A stretch of DNA of 64,000 nucleotides from Candidatus Accumulibacter necessarius (GCA_017302435.1 JAFLDL010000003.1:1-64000), one strand, 5' to 3'. Counted from the first letter of the stretch, positions 34,391 to 46,514 are shown. The notes: generated from the letters alone by a model not told the origin. Translations and numbers: made by a program.

Positions 34391-35499
34391 TTGGCGGCTC
34401 CAAGGCGATTCATCTTCTGGTCGATGTCCTGATGAACAGCGCCCCAGATGTCGATCTGATGGCGATTGATCCACTGTTGATCGCTCGACGATAGTTTGTC
34501 GAATAAAATCCTGGGAACCGCAGAGGGCAGATGGATAGCGACCGGCACCAGTCCTGGCCCGGTTTCAATGACTTTAAGGCGCAGCGAGCCTGCGATCCGT
34601 TCGTCGTTGCCCCAGCGCCGGTTGTTGGCCTTTGTGACCGGATAGGCAATCAACTGGTTGGCCGAGATGTCGTCATTTCGGCCGAAGCGCTTGGCAGCAG
34701 CCCGGATGTCTCGTCGTAGGATGGCTAGGAAAAACACGGCCTCTCGCCAGTTCCTGAACGTTACTCCGTCCTTCTTGCCCACCCAGACAAGTGGCCCGAT
34801 CTCATCTGTGCCTATCGCATGTGGCCAGTCGCGATCGGGCGCGAAGCATGCTCGGAATGGCTGGCAATACGGCGCGAGTTCTTGCGGGGAGGGCGGCAGG
34901 CGCGGCATGCCTTCGCCTTGCAGCGTGATTGACCCCCAACCGTTGCGCGAGCGGCTGCCAATGCCACCAAACCACGAAGCGAGGAGGATTGCCTGACGAA
35001 CTTCGTCGATCTGATTCTCCGTCGCTGTTCGGGCAAAAAAGACCGAGAGCGTGTTGCGCTGGTTCGCTTGTGGGTCAATGGCTAACCGTTCGACCGTGGG
35101 TTCGGGACGCCCGAGATTTCTGCTGGCCGGTGCAATTGGCCCAAAACCAAGATAAACATCGGCCCGAACACGTCCTTGTCCGACCTGAATCTGGCCGATC
35201 TCACGTCGTGGCCAACTGGTATTACTCAGTTGGCCTGCGGCCCAATCTTTCAATCGTAGCTTCACTAGGGACTGGTGTGAGTTGCTGTCGGATGCACTAC
35301 CAAAGAGGTTGTTCTCGGCCGATCGTAATCCGTCGGGACCGTCGACGTTGAAACCGACCTGGGGTGCCTTGACCACGCGCCACCACTGGCGAATCAGTGC
35401 CTTGAGCGGCGGGGTGCGCCACTGTGCCTGCTTTGCCGCATCGCCGACGAAAGCTGGCGTGGCGAAGCTGAGGTCGTACTCGATGTGTGTTCTTGTCAT
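34387..35499 (-). CDS. cmr1: type III-B RAMP protein Cmr1
   Basis: The protein has 370 residues. The start YDLSFATPAFVGDAAKQAQ and RTPPLKALIRQWWRVV is the Cmr1 signature (FVGGA-like loop then a R-P-P-x-K-x-x-x-R stretch). GGIGSRSRNGWGSITL is the glycine-rich RAMP loop. It is the first gene of the cmr block and overlaps cas10 by four bases. It binds the 3' part of the crRNA. The ATG overlaps a TGA in the relic upstream (35496). Confidence 0.9.
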   Translation of the reverse strand: MTRTHIEYDLSFATPAFVGDAAKQAQWRTPPLKALIRQWWRVVKAPQVGFNVDGPDGLRSAENNLFGSASDSNSHQSLVKLRLKDWAAGQLSNTSWPRREIGQIQVGQGRVRADVYLGFGPIAPASRNLGRPEPTVERLAIDPQANQRNTLSVFFARTATENQIDEVRQAILLASWFGGIGSRSRNGWGSITLQGEGMPRLPPSPQELAPYCQPFRACFAPDRDWPHAIGTDEIGPLVWVGKKDGVTFRNWREAVFFLAILRRDIRAAAKRFGRNDDISANQLIAYPVTKANNRRWGNDERIAGSLRLKVIETGPGLVPVAIHLPSAVPRILFDKLSSSDQQWINRHQIDIWGAVHQDIDQKMNRLGAAK

Positions 35500-35662
35500 T
35501 TCGTCCTCATCGGTTCCGGATGGTAGGTCGGACGCGTGTCCGTAGGAGAGCCCTTGGCTGCAATTCTTTGCAGCATAACCTCGCCTGGGGACGCTTTAAG
35601 CGACGGCAAGCTTGTCAGTTGTCGTGAAGACGGGGCGTTGGCTGAAGGGGCGCGTAGGTCTC

Positions 35663-35955
35663 TCATCCGAGCACTACCTGCTGTCTGAGAGCGTCGTAAC
35701 TCACCGCCACTGGCCGCAGGCCGAGGCTGTAGCGGCGCGGCCCGCTGCCCGCGTCGCTGATCAGGTAGGGTTCGGCGGCAGGGCCAAGTTCGCGCCGCAG
35801 AATCTTCTTGAGCTTCGATAGGTGGGCCGAGAAGTAACTGCCGTGCATGCCCTGGCGCAGGGCACGTCCGGTTTTGTCGAGGTCGCCCAGCAGGCCGGCG
35901 ATCCACCATAGCTCCATGAGGTAGCGCTGCTTCCAGTTGGCATCCGGGAGCTCCT
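35663..35955 (-). pseudogene. C-terminal relic of a second NE0113-type CARF gene
   Basis: This frame reads MELWWIAGLLGDLDKTGRAL then [20 protein letters not shown] and PYLISDAG, matching the end of the intact gene at 37229-38413 almost residue for residue. It ends with a short different tail. Only the last quarter of the gene remains. It is joined, out of frame, to the start of a Cas10-like reading at its left (higher-coordinate) side. It must come from a former duplicate of the ancillary module. Confidence 0.85.
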
Positions 35956-36038
35956 TCGCCGGCGCGTTCGGCGAGTTTGCCGATGTCGTGCAGGAAGGCG
36001 GCCAACGCGACGCGCGCAGACTGTTCGAGAAGGTTCAT
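35955..36038 (-). pseudogene. start of a second cas10-type gene (HD region)
   Basis: From the ATG at 36038, with CCAGGAG upstream, the reading MNLLEQSARVALAAFLHD then IGKLAERA is the typical HD-domain opening of Cas10/Csm1 proteins. After about 28 residues it shifts into the NE0113-type relic. It differs from the intact Cas10, whose start is LAAWLHDPAEK, so it belonged to another type III effector, perhaps a III-A one. It follows the second DxTHG gene by 18 bases, as in a former operon. Confidence 0.7.
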
Positions 36039-36056
36039 GGCGGCAGGGTCTCCTGG

Positions 36057-38413
<2,357 letters not shown>

Positions 38414-38570
38414 GGCATCGATTGAGGGACAGTTGGACTGGCGACGATTGTCTTCCCCTTTGTTGCCGCAGTGGCGGACGGCAAGCTTGCGATGTCGGGT
38501 GGCGGCGCTACGGCGAATCGATTGCCGGGGTGGAGGAAATCGCGCATCCGCAATAGTCGGTGCGTCGCCG

Positions 38571-38602
38571 CACATCGCCACGCATCGCCACGCATCGCCA
38601 CG
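38571..38602. repeat. short tandem repeat, 10-bp unit
   Basis: A CGCATCGCCA unit occurs three times in a row (the first as CACATCGCCA), with a weaker one before it, in the 513-bp gap 38414-38926. This may be simple slippage. Confidence 0.6.
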
Positions 38603-38629
38603 ACTTTTCGCTCGGCGCTCGGGCCATGA

Positions 38630-38731
38630 TCTACATGCGCCGATGAGCGACGCTGCATGCTGCAAGACCTTTTCGGATATTGGCCGCTACTGCCACTCGT
38701 GCAGGCTGAACCGGCGCGAGCGCGACGGATC
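38630..38731 (-). pseudogene. relic of a cardiolipin synthase 3' end
   Basis: On the minus strand the pieces RFSLHEWQ and, after a stop, RPISEKVLQHAASLIGA match the end of the intact gene at 47460-48740 (VTLREWQQRPLTEKFLEHAA then SLIGAQL). The fragment is frame-broken and lies just upstream of the CRISPR operon start. It must come from a former duplicate of the cls segment. Confidence 0.65.
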
Positions 38732-38926
38732 GGCGCCGGTTGGGATGCTGCAGGTAGAGGTCGCGCACTGTTTTGGCGGTTCGACCCCCAAGCTAACGTG
38801 AGCCGCTGAACCGACTCGTACCCCGGATTGCTGCCATCGAGCGCACACATCAAAAATGGCCGCTGGCGAGCTGTCGCCTGCAGACAACGTCGCTTCCGGC
38901 ACCCACCGCCTCCCGCCGTCAAGTTT

Positions 38927-39060
38927 ATGGCCAAAGGCGACGGTATGGAACTGCTTCCGATCCGCAAGCGAGTGATTGGCCTCGACATTCATCAGGCGCA
39001 GATCACGGCGAGCGCGATCATCGAGGAATCGAGCGGCGAGGCACAGACGGGTCGCCCACA
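38927..39060 (+). pseudogene. IS110-family transposase, N-terminal scrap
   Basis: From the ATG at 38927 the reading RKRVIGLDIHQAQITASAI carries the first catalytic Asp of IS110 DEDD transposases (GLDxHQ). The match ends after about 40 residues. Behind it (about 39061-39219) another short frame looks like a signal peptide, LRLLSILGLALLAAGLPI then TAWAGSYEYG, so the scrap seems joined to the start of an exported protein that is also truncated. Confidence 0.7.
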
Positions 39061-39165
39061 GATTTCTGGCATTCCGGCCTGCGGTTGTTGTCAATTTTGG
39101 GGCTTGCCCTGCTGGCCGCTGGACTGCCAATCACTGCCTGGGCGGGCAGTTACGAGTACGGGTTG

Positions 39166-40197
39166 CTAGTCTGCCGCGCGGGAAAACTGCCTGACGAGAA
39201 AAGACCAGATCATCCGTGAGGCATCCGGGCCTTTGGGGTCACTGAAAGAATGTCCCGCAGCGCCACCGCTCCAGGCGTGGCCAAGCCGGTCCACGGCACA
39301 GAGCGTCGCGATCAGCCGACCACTTTTTCGGTAATCGGTGATGGTCGCGGCATAGCGAGCGCCACGCTGCACCCGGCGCGGCTTGCTCGCCCTGGCGCCA
39401 ACCCGTTCCCCCCAGCGCATGGCCGCCTCAGCACCATTACTCGGCGCCACGACGTGGTCCGCCGTACCGTGGATGACCAGCAAGGTGGGTAGTCGCACAT
39501 CGGCGGCAATAGGCGGCAGCGGCGACGTCGTCACGCTTCGGCCGAACATGGCCTTGATGGCGCTCGCCGAAGAATGTGCGACGCCCGGCGCGATTCCCGA
39601 ATGCATGGCGATTGCCCGAAAGCGCTCCGGGTGCTGCGTTGCCAGCAGCACGGCCATGCCGGCCCCGGCGGAAATTCCCGCCAGGGCAACGCGGCTGCGG
39701 TCGACGGCTTGCGACAGGCAAACCTGTTCGATGGCCGCAATGATCGAATTGGCTTCAGCTTGCGCCCGGCCAGTGCGCGTGTCGTACCAGTTCCAGCAAC
39801 CCTGCACATTCGACAGGCGATCCTGCTCGGGGTAGAGCACGAAAAAGCGCTCACGCTCCGCGATCGTATTCATCCGGCTGCTGGCAGCCAGCGCTGCGGC
39901 ATCCTGCGCGCAGCCGTGCAGCATGATCAGCAACGGCAGGCGCTCGTTGCGCCGCACGCCGGACGGCTTGTAGAGCCGATAGCGGCGAGGGCCGGCAGCG
40001 CCGATGGCGATCCCCGTCAGCCAGTTGGCCGACGGCGCAATCGCCTTTTTCGCCGGCATGCGTTTGACGACCAGCGGCGCGGCGCGCAAGCTTTTCGTGA
40101 TGGCTTTGCTGCCGACACCCATTGCTGTCCGCGTCATCGTCTTCAACACGCTCTGAAATGGTCGGCTCCAAGCCGTCTTTCGTATGCGTCTTGCCAT
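39166..40197 (-). CDS. PHB-depolymerase-family esterase
   Basis: The protein has 343 residues. Alpha/beta hydrolase marks are LLIMLHGCAQDAAAL (oxyanion loop), the nucleophile ALAGISAGAGMAVLL (GxSxG), Asp in LLVIHGTADHVV and His in RLGHAWSGG. This is the LpqC/PHB-depolymerase branch. The N-terminus is basic (ARRIRKTAWSRPFQSVLK) without a clear signal peptide. It probably acts on short esters or stored polyhydroxyalkanoate. It stands alone between transposase scraps. Confidence 0.82.
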   Translation of the reverse strand: MARRIRKTAWSRPFQSVLKTMTRTAMGVGSKAITKSLRAAPLVVKRMPAKKAIAPSANWLTGIAIGAAGPRRYRLYKPSGVRRNERLPLLIMLHGCAQDAAALAASSRMNTIAERERFFVLYPEQDRLSNVQGCWNWYDTRTGRAQAEANSIIAAIEQVCLSQAVDRSRVALAGISAGAGMAVLLATQHPERFRAIAMHSGIAPGVAHSSASAIKAMFGRSVTTSPLPPIAADVRLPTLLVIHGTADHVVAPSNGAEAAMRWGERVGARASKPRRVQRGARYAATITDYRKSGRLIATLCAVDRLGHAWSGGAAGHSFSDPKGPDASRMIWSFLVRQFSRAAD

Positions 40198-40239
40198 TTC
40201 AGGCCCCTCGATCCGTTTCCATCAGTGGCATCAATCATT

Positions 40240-40403
40240 CGGCAGAGCCGCCGCCAGAGCGGTTCCAGGGCGATGCCCGTACGGCCGAGGCAGTCGGCCA
40301 GCGTCGAACGGGACAGGGTCACCGCCGCACGAGCGGCCTGTCGTTCGAGATAGTAGAGCGGCAGGTGACCGGCGTACTTGCTGACCATCAGCCAGCCCAG
40401 CAT
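40240..40403 (-). pseudogene. IS66-family transposase, internal scrap
   Basis: The minus-strand reading LMVSKYAGHLPLYYLERQAA then LSRSTLADCLGRTGIALEPL matches the catalytic-core region of IS66 transposases (SKYADHLPLYRLE...RSTLADWVG). Only about 55 residues remain. It lies between the esterase and katE genes. It does not overlap in content with the scrap at 1-90, so both could derive from one or two elements. Confidence 0.75.
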
Positions 40404-40470
40404 ACGTCGGAGGACTTATCCGGAAGCGCTCATGCGGTTCGGCGCGGCTGCTCGATGATCGGGACGGTTC

Positions 40471-42828
40471 TCAGATACGCGGCGGGTCCATCTCGCGTGC
40501 CGGGTGTCGGTGCCTGGCTAGCGCAGCAATGAAGGCTGCCGCACTATCGCCCGGAGCCGCGATGCCGACGAGCAAGATACCCGGATCGGGTTCGCCCGAC
40601 GGCAAAGTGGCAGCGACATCAGCCTGGTCGAGCAGTGCCTTGGCTGCGCCGAGTGCCAGGATGGTCTTGCCGTGGCGATACTGATTGGCCACGAACTCCC
40701 GCGTCTGTCCATATCCGGCCAGCAGCGCGACCCCCTCACTACCATCAGGCAAGACGAGCGCATCGAACAATACTGGAGGCGAATTCTCCAGCGTTCCTGT
40801 CGCCGCCATCGACTCGCCGTCGGCGGTCTTAACCGGGCCGAGACGAGGCGCGATGATGCAGGTAACCGCGCCGACGGCGGCAAGTGCGGCTTGAATGGCC
40901 ACGACGGAGGCCCCGTGTACCCCATCGGCGACCAGGATCGCCACCTTGCGGGTGCGGATTCCGCCATCGCCGGGCAGGGCCGTCAGGGACAGGGCTGGCG
41001 ACGTGACCACTTCGGGGTGCATGGATTTCGCCAGCGCCCTGGGCATGGCCTCGGGTACTTTCACGCCGAGCCCGTCGGCGATTTTCGCAGCCATGTCGGC
41101 GGACACGTTGACCAGCGAGGCCAGCATGCGTTCGCGGATGGCCGGTACGGTAAGCTTGCTCAGTTCGAAGCGAAAGCCGCCGACGATGTGCGCCTTTTCG
41201 ACTGCGGTCTGACTCTCGTAGAACAGGGTGGCTTGGGTGTAGTGGTCGGCAAACTTTTCCGGCTTGCCGCGCAGTTTGTCGCCTTCGAGCGTTTGCGGGA
41301 AAGACACGAAACCTGTTGCGCCGGCCTGGAACGGGCAGCCGCTGCCGAGCGAATTGGGCTCGTAGGCAACCCGGCCGCGGGGGATGGCCTGGCGGTGCAA
41401 CCCGTCGCGCTGGTTGTTGTGGACGGGTGCCAGCGGCGCGTTGATCGGGATTTCGTGGAAGTTCACCCCACCCAGCCGGGTGATCTGAGTGTCGAGATAG
41501 GAATGGATACGGCCAGCCAGCAGCGGATCGTTGCTGAAGTCGATACCGGGCACCACATGTGCGGTACAGAAGGCGACCTGCTCGGTCTCGGCAAAGAAAT
41601 TGTCGGGGTTGCGGTTGAGCACCATGCGGCCGACCGGCGTCACCGGCACCAGTTCTTCGGGGATGAGCTTGGTGGCGTCGAGCACATCGAAACTGAAGCC
41701 TTCCGCCTGGGCTTCGGTGAAGATCTGCAAGCCGAGCTCCCATTCCGGGTACTCGCCGGCTTCGATGGCGTCCCACAGGTCACGGCGATGGAAGTCCGAA
41801 TCGGCGCCGGCGATCTTGACCGCCTCATCCCAGACCAGCGAATGGGTGCCAAGTTTGGGCGTCCAGTGGAACTTGACGAAGTGTGACTCGCCTGCGGCAT
41901 TGACCAGCCGGAAGGTGTGCACGCCGAAGCCCTGCATCATGCGCAGGCTGCGAGGGATGCCGCGGTCGGACATTACCCACATCAGCGTGTGGGTGGTCTC
42001 CGGCATAAGTGAGACGAAATCCCAGAAGGTGTCGTGGGCCGAAGCTGCTTGCGGCAACCCGTTGTGCGGTTCGGGTTTCACGGCGTGGATCAGGTCCGGG
42101 AACTTCATCGCGTCCTGGATGAAGAAGACCGGGATGTTGTTGCCCACCAGATCCCAGTTGCCCTCATCAGTATAGAACTTGACAGCGAAACCGCGCACGT
42201 CGCGCGCCGTATCCACCGAGCCCCGTTCGCCGGCGACAGTGGAAAAGCGCACGAAGACGGGGGTGATCTTGCCGGCCTCCTGGAAGGGTGCCGCGCGGGT
42301 CAATTCAGTCAGTGGCTGGTAGGCTTCGAAATAGCCGTGGGCGGCCGACCCGCGCGCGTGCACGATGCGCTCCGGAATGCGTTCATGGTCGAAGTGGGTG
42401 ATCTTCTCGCGCAGGATGAAGTCTTCAAGCAGGGTTGGCCCGCGCAGGCCGGCTTTCAGTGAATTCTGGTTGTCACCGACGGCGACGCCCTGATTTGTCG
42501 TCAGCACCTGGCCCGCGGCGTCGGTGCGCGCGCGGTCGAGTGACGCAGCGCCGCCGCTGGTCTTGGCCGACTGATTGCATTCGCTGAGGGTGCTGGCCGA
42601 TGTCAGCTCGGTTGCCAGTTCGGAGGTTGATGCGAGGGTCTGTCCGGCTGCCGGCGAGATGGCCTTGTCACGCCCGAACTCCTTGCTCTTGTTGGCGTTG
42701 TACGGCATTGACCGAGCGAGTGCCTCGACCGCGGCGGCTTGTTGCGCAGCCGCGTCGGCCGCACCGAGCTCAGTGACAGGGGTGGGGCGCTTCTGGGCAG
42801 CGATTGATTTGGCATCAGCCTTTTTCAT
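40471..42828 (-). CDS. katE: large-subunit catalase HPII
   Basis: The protein has 785 residues, preceded by AGGAGATACCC. Catalase marks are [20 protein letters not shown] (distal His), [37 protein letters not shown] (distal Asn region) and RLFSYxDTQ-like [12 protein letters not shown] (proximal Tyr). The last 150 residues form the flavodoxin-like (DJ-1/PfpI) C-terminal domain typical of HPII-class large-subunit catalases. It breaks down hydrogen peroxide, fitting the stress theme of the neighbourhood. Confidence 0.95.
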   Translation of the reverse strand: MKKADAKSIAAQKRPTPVTELGAADAAAQQAAAVEALARSMPYNANKSKEFGRDKAISPAAGQTLASTSELATELTSASTLSECNQSAKTSGGAASLDRARTDAAGQVLTTNQGVAVGDNQNSLKAGLRGPTLLEDFILREKITHFDHERIPERIVHARGSAAHGYFEAYQPLTELTRAAPFQEAGKITPVFVRFSTVAGERGSVDTARDVRGFAVKFYTDEGNWDLVGNNIPVFFIQDAMKFPDLIHAVKPEPHNGLPQAASAHDTFWDFVSLMPETTHTLMWVMSDRGIPRSLRMMQGFGVHTFRLVNAAGESHFVKFHWTPKLGTHSLVWDEAVKIAGADSDFHRRDLWDAIEAGEYPEWELGLQIFTEAQAEGFSFDVLDATKLIPEELVPVTPVGRMVLNRNPDNFFAETEQVAFCTAHVVPGIDFSNDPLLAGRIHSYLDTQITRLGGVNFHEIPINAPLAPVHNNQRDGLHRQAIPRGRVAYEPNSLGSGCPFQAGATGFVSFPQTLEGDKLRGKPEKFADHYTQATLFYESQTAVEKAHIVGGFRFELSKLTVPAIRERMLASLVNVSADMAAKIADGLGVKVPEAMPRALAKSMHPEVVTSPALSLTALPGDGGIRTRKVAILVADGVHGASVVAIQAALAAVGAVTCIIAPRLGPVKTADGESMAATGTLENSPPVLFDALVLPDGSEGVALLAGYGQTREFVANQYRHGKTILALGAAKALLDQADVAATLPSGEPDPGILLVGIAAPGDSAAAFIAALARHRHPAREMDPPRI

Positions 42829-42872
42829 GGGTATCTCCTGAGTGCACCTGAGGGATTAAAAGCCGGCGGCCG

Positions 42873-43436
42873 CTATAATTCCTCCGGGACGAATTTGGGC
42901 TCTGCCGGTCCATTCGGCACGCCTGCTTCCGACGTCGATTGGAGGTCTTGAGCTCCTCGCTGCTCGTAGATTTCGTTGACCGTCTTTACCTGGTTGGGGT
43001 GATCGGTATGCACCGAAGGAGGCGGATTTCCGCCCCGAATATTTGCGTCGTACAACTTGGCTTCATATTCTGGACTGCTCATTCCGACCAGAGCGCCAAT
43101 GACCCCACCGACAACTCCGCCGACCGCGGCGCGACGCAACGCAGCCACAATAGGGCCCGCAGCGATAGACGGTCCCACGCCGGGAATGGCGAGGCTGCCA
43201 ATGCCGGCCAGCCGGCCCAGGATCGCTCCAGCGCCCATGCCAGCGACTCCGTCCGTTGCCGCGCCCTCGGGTAATTTCGTGTTTTTCTCGTGGGAAAAAT
43301 CCCGGGTGTCGGATTTATCCGCGTTGCGAACGGAAATCCCGCTGCTTACGAATCGGGCACCCCGTGGATCATCAAGAATTGATATTGATTCCGCCTTGGC
43401 ACGATCTTTGGCAATACAGTAAGCTGCATTCTTCAT
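42873..43436 (-). CDS. YflT-like stress protein with glycine zipper
   Basis: The protein has 187 residues. The N-terminal 60 residues resemble the YflT/general-stress 17M type (ISILDDPRGARFVSSGI and RDFSHEKNTKLPEG), followed by a glycine-rich hydrophobic hairpin IPGVGPSIAAGPIVAALRRA then GGVVGGVIGALVGMSSPEYE. It is a paralogue of 46515-47351, which keeps a longer C-terminus. The glycine zipper suggests membrane insertion. It lies just upstream of katE on the same strand. Confidence 0.7.
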   Translation of the reverse strand: MKNAAYCIAKDRAKAESISILDDPRGARFVSSGISVRNADKSDTRDFSHEKNTKLPEGAATDGVAGMGAGAILGRLAGIGSLAIPGVGPSIAAGPIVAALRRAAVGGVVGGVIGALVGMSSPEYEAKLYDANIRGGNPPPSVHTDHPNQVKTVNEIYEQRGAQDLQSTSEAGVPNGPAEPKFVPEEL

Positions 43437-43999
43437 GGGTGCCTCCTAAGGGTTATCTGGTTTTGATACCCACCATCTTCCTCACGGTTTGCTTGCTTCT
43501 GCGGAGTCTGCGGCGCACCCCTTTATCCGGCACATTAATTCCGGTAGATGAGCCTCTATCAAGCAAAGCCTCGTAAGCCAGGCCGAAGATAGCGCAGGGA
43601 ATAGCGCAGCTCGGTACGGTATCGAACACATCGTGAAATCTTTTTTCAGTTCACGATTGCGGCATCATTTGTGGAAGCAGGCGCTGTCTGCGTATGAAAA
43701 CGGCCGATCCACCGCTTCACTGATATGAATGAATCACAGGTCAGCGGGAGGTTGCACAGAGTCGCGATCACATCCTCACCCGCCACAAAAGGGAGGGGAA
43801 GGCGACCGTCACCGCCAGGTCCTCTCGCCCCATGGCCGGATCGTCGCTAAAATGGCCTCGGTGCACCGGCCTCACGAAAATCGTTCACCACCTGCGTCAC
43901 CCGGATACTGGCGACAAGAGCGAGGCCAGCCTGCGCCTGAAGCGCACGCTCGCCGCGTCGAAGGAGGGCGACGTCCGGATGACCATGGTGGGCTGGGCT
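43437..43999. other. 563-bp gap without a recognisable gene
   Basis: A plus-strand frame at 43832-44104 is open but runs antisense into the hemerythrin gene and matches nothing I know. A promoter for the minus-strand gene at 42873-43436 should be near 43440-43500. I see no repeat or RNA gene. Confidence 0.5.
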
Positions 44000-44521
44000 T
44001 CACCTGGTAAGGACATCCGAATGTGGAAGCCCCTGGGCACGTGCGGCGAGAAGATCGACCTTGCGCGCCGCCATCCGGGCACCGAGTTCGAAGACGTCCA
44101 GTGAGCTGGCCTTGACCTTGGAGAACATATCGTTCTGTTCCTCCTTGACGTGGTGTTTGACGTTTTCGGAGAGTACCTTGACTTTGGCGTCGTACATCTC
44201 GCCATCGGGTTCAACGCCTTCAAGCTGGGCGATCAGATCCTTGATGCCGCCATGTTCGACCGTCGCCTCCGGCACCAGAAGCTTGTCCTTCAATGCTGCC
44301 TTGACGGCAGGATAGAAGATCTCTTCCTCGATCTGTGCATGTGCGCTCAACGCGGTGCATATCTCGGCAACGAGTGCCTTCTTCTTCGTGTCGGAGCGCG
44401 TCTTTTCATAATCGGCAAACAGATCGATGACCGCAGCATGATCAGCCCTGAGCAAGGCTGTTGCGTCTTTCTCGGCAGCAGGCGCCTTCGGTTTGGCGGT
44501 GGTCTTGGTAATGGTAGTCAT
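44000..44521 (-). CDS. hemerythrin HHE-domain protein
   Basis: The protein has 173 residues from the ATG at 44521. After a Lys/Ala-rich start (TTAKPKAPAAEKDATALL) the hemerythrin-like four-helix pattern follows: RADHAAVIDLF, SAHAQIEEEIFYPAV, VEHGGIKDLI and KHHVKEEQNDMF supply the His and Glu ligands of a diiron site. Such proteins bind oxygen, NO or iron, or regulate stress. It sits next to the small hydrophobic peptide gene, 39 bases away. Confidence 0.85.
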   Translation of the reverse strand: MTTITKTTAKPKAPAAEKDATALLRADHAAVIDLFADYEKTRSDTKKKALVAEICTALSAHAQIEEEIFYPAVKAALKDKLLVPEATVEHGGIKDLIAQLEGVEPDGEMYDAKVKVLSENVKHHVKEEQNDMFSKVKASSLDVFELGARMAARKVDLLAARAQGLPHSDVLTR

Positions 44522-44560
44522 GGAAGTTCCTTGGTTAATGGCTGGTTGAGGGGTGTCCAA

Positions 44561-44632
44561 TCACGTGAACAGCGCAATCAGAATGATGATCGGGATGGGT
44601 ATGCCTAGAAACAGCAGGAGAAGTGAACGCAT
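44561..44632 (-). CDS. 23-residue hydrophobic peptide
   Basis: From the ATG at 44632 to the TGA at 44561 the reading is MRSLLLLFLGIPIPIIIL then IALFT, one membrane-spanning stretch with paired prolines. A modest AAGAGG precedes it. Composition and position, between two co-oriented stress-type genes, make it a plausible real small membrane protein; I recall similar GIPIPII peptides in proteobacterial stress clusters but cannot check. Confidence 0.55.
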   Translation of the reverse strand: MRSLLLLFLGIPIPIIILIALFT

Positions 44633-44673
44633 GGTGGGGCCTCTTGAACTCGGGATAGTTGAATTGGATAGTG

Positions 44674-45651
44674 TCAGGCGTCACGCTGCCGGCCACCGTA
44701 TGTAGCGGCCAGGCTGGCGACGAAGGCACCGATGAGCAGCGACACAAACATCCACAACGCCGCGTAGGCCGACGCCTTGCGTGCCTTGTCGGCGGCCTCT
44801 TTGGTGGCCATTTCGGCATTGTGCAGCGTGGCCTGAGCCCGCGCGTAGACTTCGGTCACGCGCTTCTCGGCCTCTTGCTGCGACACCCCGGTGCGTTGGG
44901 CGACGAGCTGTCCGACATACCGTAGGTCCGGCGGCGGCAGGGGTTCGGAACGGCTGACGTTCATGAAAATGCGGCCGACTTCCGCGGCATCCCTGGTCAT
45001 GGTGCGCTCGGAGGCTTCGGCAGGCATCGCCACGCCGGTCGAACTGGCAGTCTCGGCGTTCCCCTCCCGGCGAAACAGGGAATCGACAAAGTAGGCCATT
45101 GGCCCACTTTCCTCAGACGCCGTGTTCCCGGAGGCAGAAAAGCCACTCGCCGCCACGGTGGCCGTGTTGGCTACACCACCGACGACCGAGGCGCCGGCCT
45201 GGATACCGCCACTCAGGATGGACCCGATGGCTGAGGTCAGCAGGGCCGCAGTCGCCAGCGAGGCCACCGCCCAGGCCAGAAAGCCGTGTGCGGAGTCACG
45301 GAAATAGACTTCGTCGGTGTGTGTATTCAACCATTTGGTTCGCAGTCGGCCGGCCAGGTAGCCCCCCACCGCGGAAGAAAGCAAGGACGTGAGCGTCAGC
45401 CACACGATGGTGGATACGCCGAAGCTCGCGGCACTGATTCCTTCAAACGACCACGGCGACACCGATGACAGGCCTAGCCCGACGCCGAGTATCAGCAGGA
45501 TCAAGGAGAGGGCAGCGCCCGCAGCGGCGCCCGCAGCGATGGCGCCCCACGAGACGGCGCTGGTCACGGAACGTGCGGTGTCGGCGGGGCCGTCGGCCAG
45601 GGCGTAGCCGCGTTCCCGTGGATCAAGAGGCAAGGTGGTATTAATATTCAT
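44674..45651 (-). CDS. membrane protein, hypothetical
   Basis: The protein has 325 residues from the ATG at 45651. About four membrane segments are visible: VSWGAIAAGAAAGAALSLIL, VSTIVWLTLTSLLSSAVGGY, FLAWAVASLATAALLTSAIG and a last one LWMFVSLLIGAFVASLAATY. A soluble helical stretch with a YARAQATLHNAEMATKEAAD coiled-coil-like part precedes the last. This resembles a family often found beside hemerythrin and stress proteins, with no known function. Confidence 0.6.
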   Translation of the reverse strand: MNINTTLPLDPRERGYALADGPADTARSVTSAVSWGAIAAGAAAGAALSLILLILGVGLGLSSVSPWSFEGISAASFGVSTIVWLTLTSLLSSAVGGYLAGRLRTKWLNTHTDEVYFRDSAHGFLAWAVASLATAALLTSAIGSILSGGIQAGASVVGGVANTATVAASGFSASGNTASEESGPMAYFVDSLFRREGNAETASSTGVAMPAEASERTMTRDAAEVGRIFMNVSRSEPLPPPDLRYVGQLVAQRTGVSQQEAEKRVTEVYARAQATLHNAEMATKEAADKARKASAYAALWMFVSLLIGAFVASLAATYGGRQRDA

Positions 45652-46341
45652 ATCAGTCCTTTGGGTGAATTGGTGTCTGGAAAGTAATGCCACATAACCG
45701 TGGCACGAGCTGTACGGTATGTTCGCAGGGAAGTCGAATCTGTGCGGCAACCCACACACGCACGGCGAATTTACCAAGCATGCCGAGTTTTTGGCGCCAA
45801 ATCCCCAGAAAATACGAAAGTCACTATTGCGAAACCGATTGCAGGTGTTGGCTCCGATTTTTCAGGATCATGGAAAATCAGTTTTGCGGTCCGTCTGCTA
45901 ACGTACATAAGTGGTGGTGTAACTGGCACAGCGCTGAATTCGTGACCGTACTCACCCCTGGCCCGGCGACTGTCTCCAGCATCGACATTTTGAATGACAT
46001 TTCCCTCCGGAATTCACATTGAGGGCAGTGGGGCGTGTCGAATTAGTGCTGAATTAGTACTGAATTAGTGCGGAATGGGTGCTGAATAACGCGGCTGAGA
46101 TCCCGGAGTCGGCGTTTTGGGCACAGCGACGTCGTGGTCACGTCCAATATGACGCCATGCGCCACGGTTCTGCAGCATCACACTCACTCGGTGCCCGCGT
46201 ATGTCCTGCAACCTCAACGAGGTTGCCGGTACTTGGGTAAGTTCTTTTCTATTCCACCTTGCAGAAGACCGTGACAAAGAGGGACAGCGCACAGACGCTT
46301 GCCAGACCCGCGTGGAAAATCGGTGCCTCTGGTACAGGAGT
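45652..46341. other. 690-bp divergent gap with a small tandem repeat
   Basis: This gap separates minus-strand and plus-strand stress genes and must hold both promoters. At 46040-46093 an 11-bp unit (GAATTAGTGCT and variants) is repeated four to five times; tandem sites of this kind can bind regulators. Short frames on the plus strand look random. Confidence 0.5.
46040..46093. repeat. 11-bp tandem repeat, about five units
   Basis: The units read AATTAGTGCTG, AATTAGTACTG, AATTAGTGCGG, AATGGGTGCTG and AATAACGCGGC, decaying to the right. They lie 250 bases upstream of the BON-type gene. Confidence 0.65.
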
Positions 46342-46494
46342 ATGGATGCAAAAAACATCAAGGTCATTACCCGCAATGGCAAGGTGACCTTACGCGGTCC
46401 GGTCAAGACGGCGGCCGAGCTGGAAAAAATCAATGTCATGGTCAAGGCCATGCCGGCCATCAAGGGCATCGACAACCAATTGCAGGTCAAATGA
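46342..46494 (+). CDS. BON half-domain protein
   Basis: The protein has 50 residues from the ATG at 46342, with AGGAG four bases before it. MDAKNIKVITRNGKVTLRG then MPAIKGIDNQLQVK matches the second half of a BON domain as found in OsmY-type periplasmic proteins. The first helix and signal peptide are missing, so this is probably the remaining end of a larger gene, although the ribosome site looks usable. It is followed after 20 bases by the glycine-zipper gene. Confidence 0.6.
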   Translation: MDAKNIKVITRNGKVTLRGPVKTAAELEKINVMVKAMPAIKGIDNQLQVK

Positions 46495-46514
46495 TTTTTT
46501 GAAAGGAAACCATC

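Noticed and set aside
43832..44104. plus-strand open frame near the hemerythrin gene
   Set aside because: It overlaps the hemerythrin gene antisense and matches no known family.
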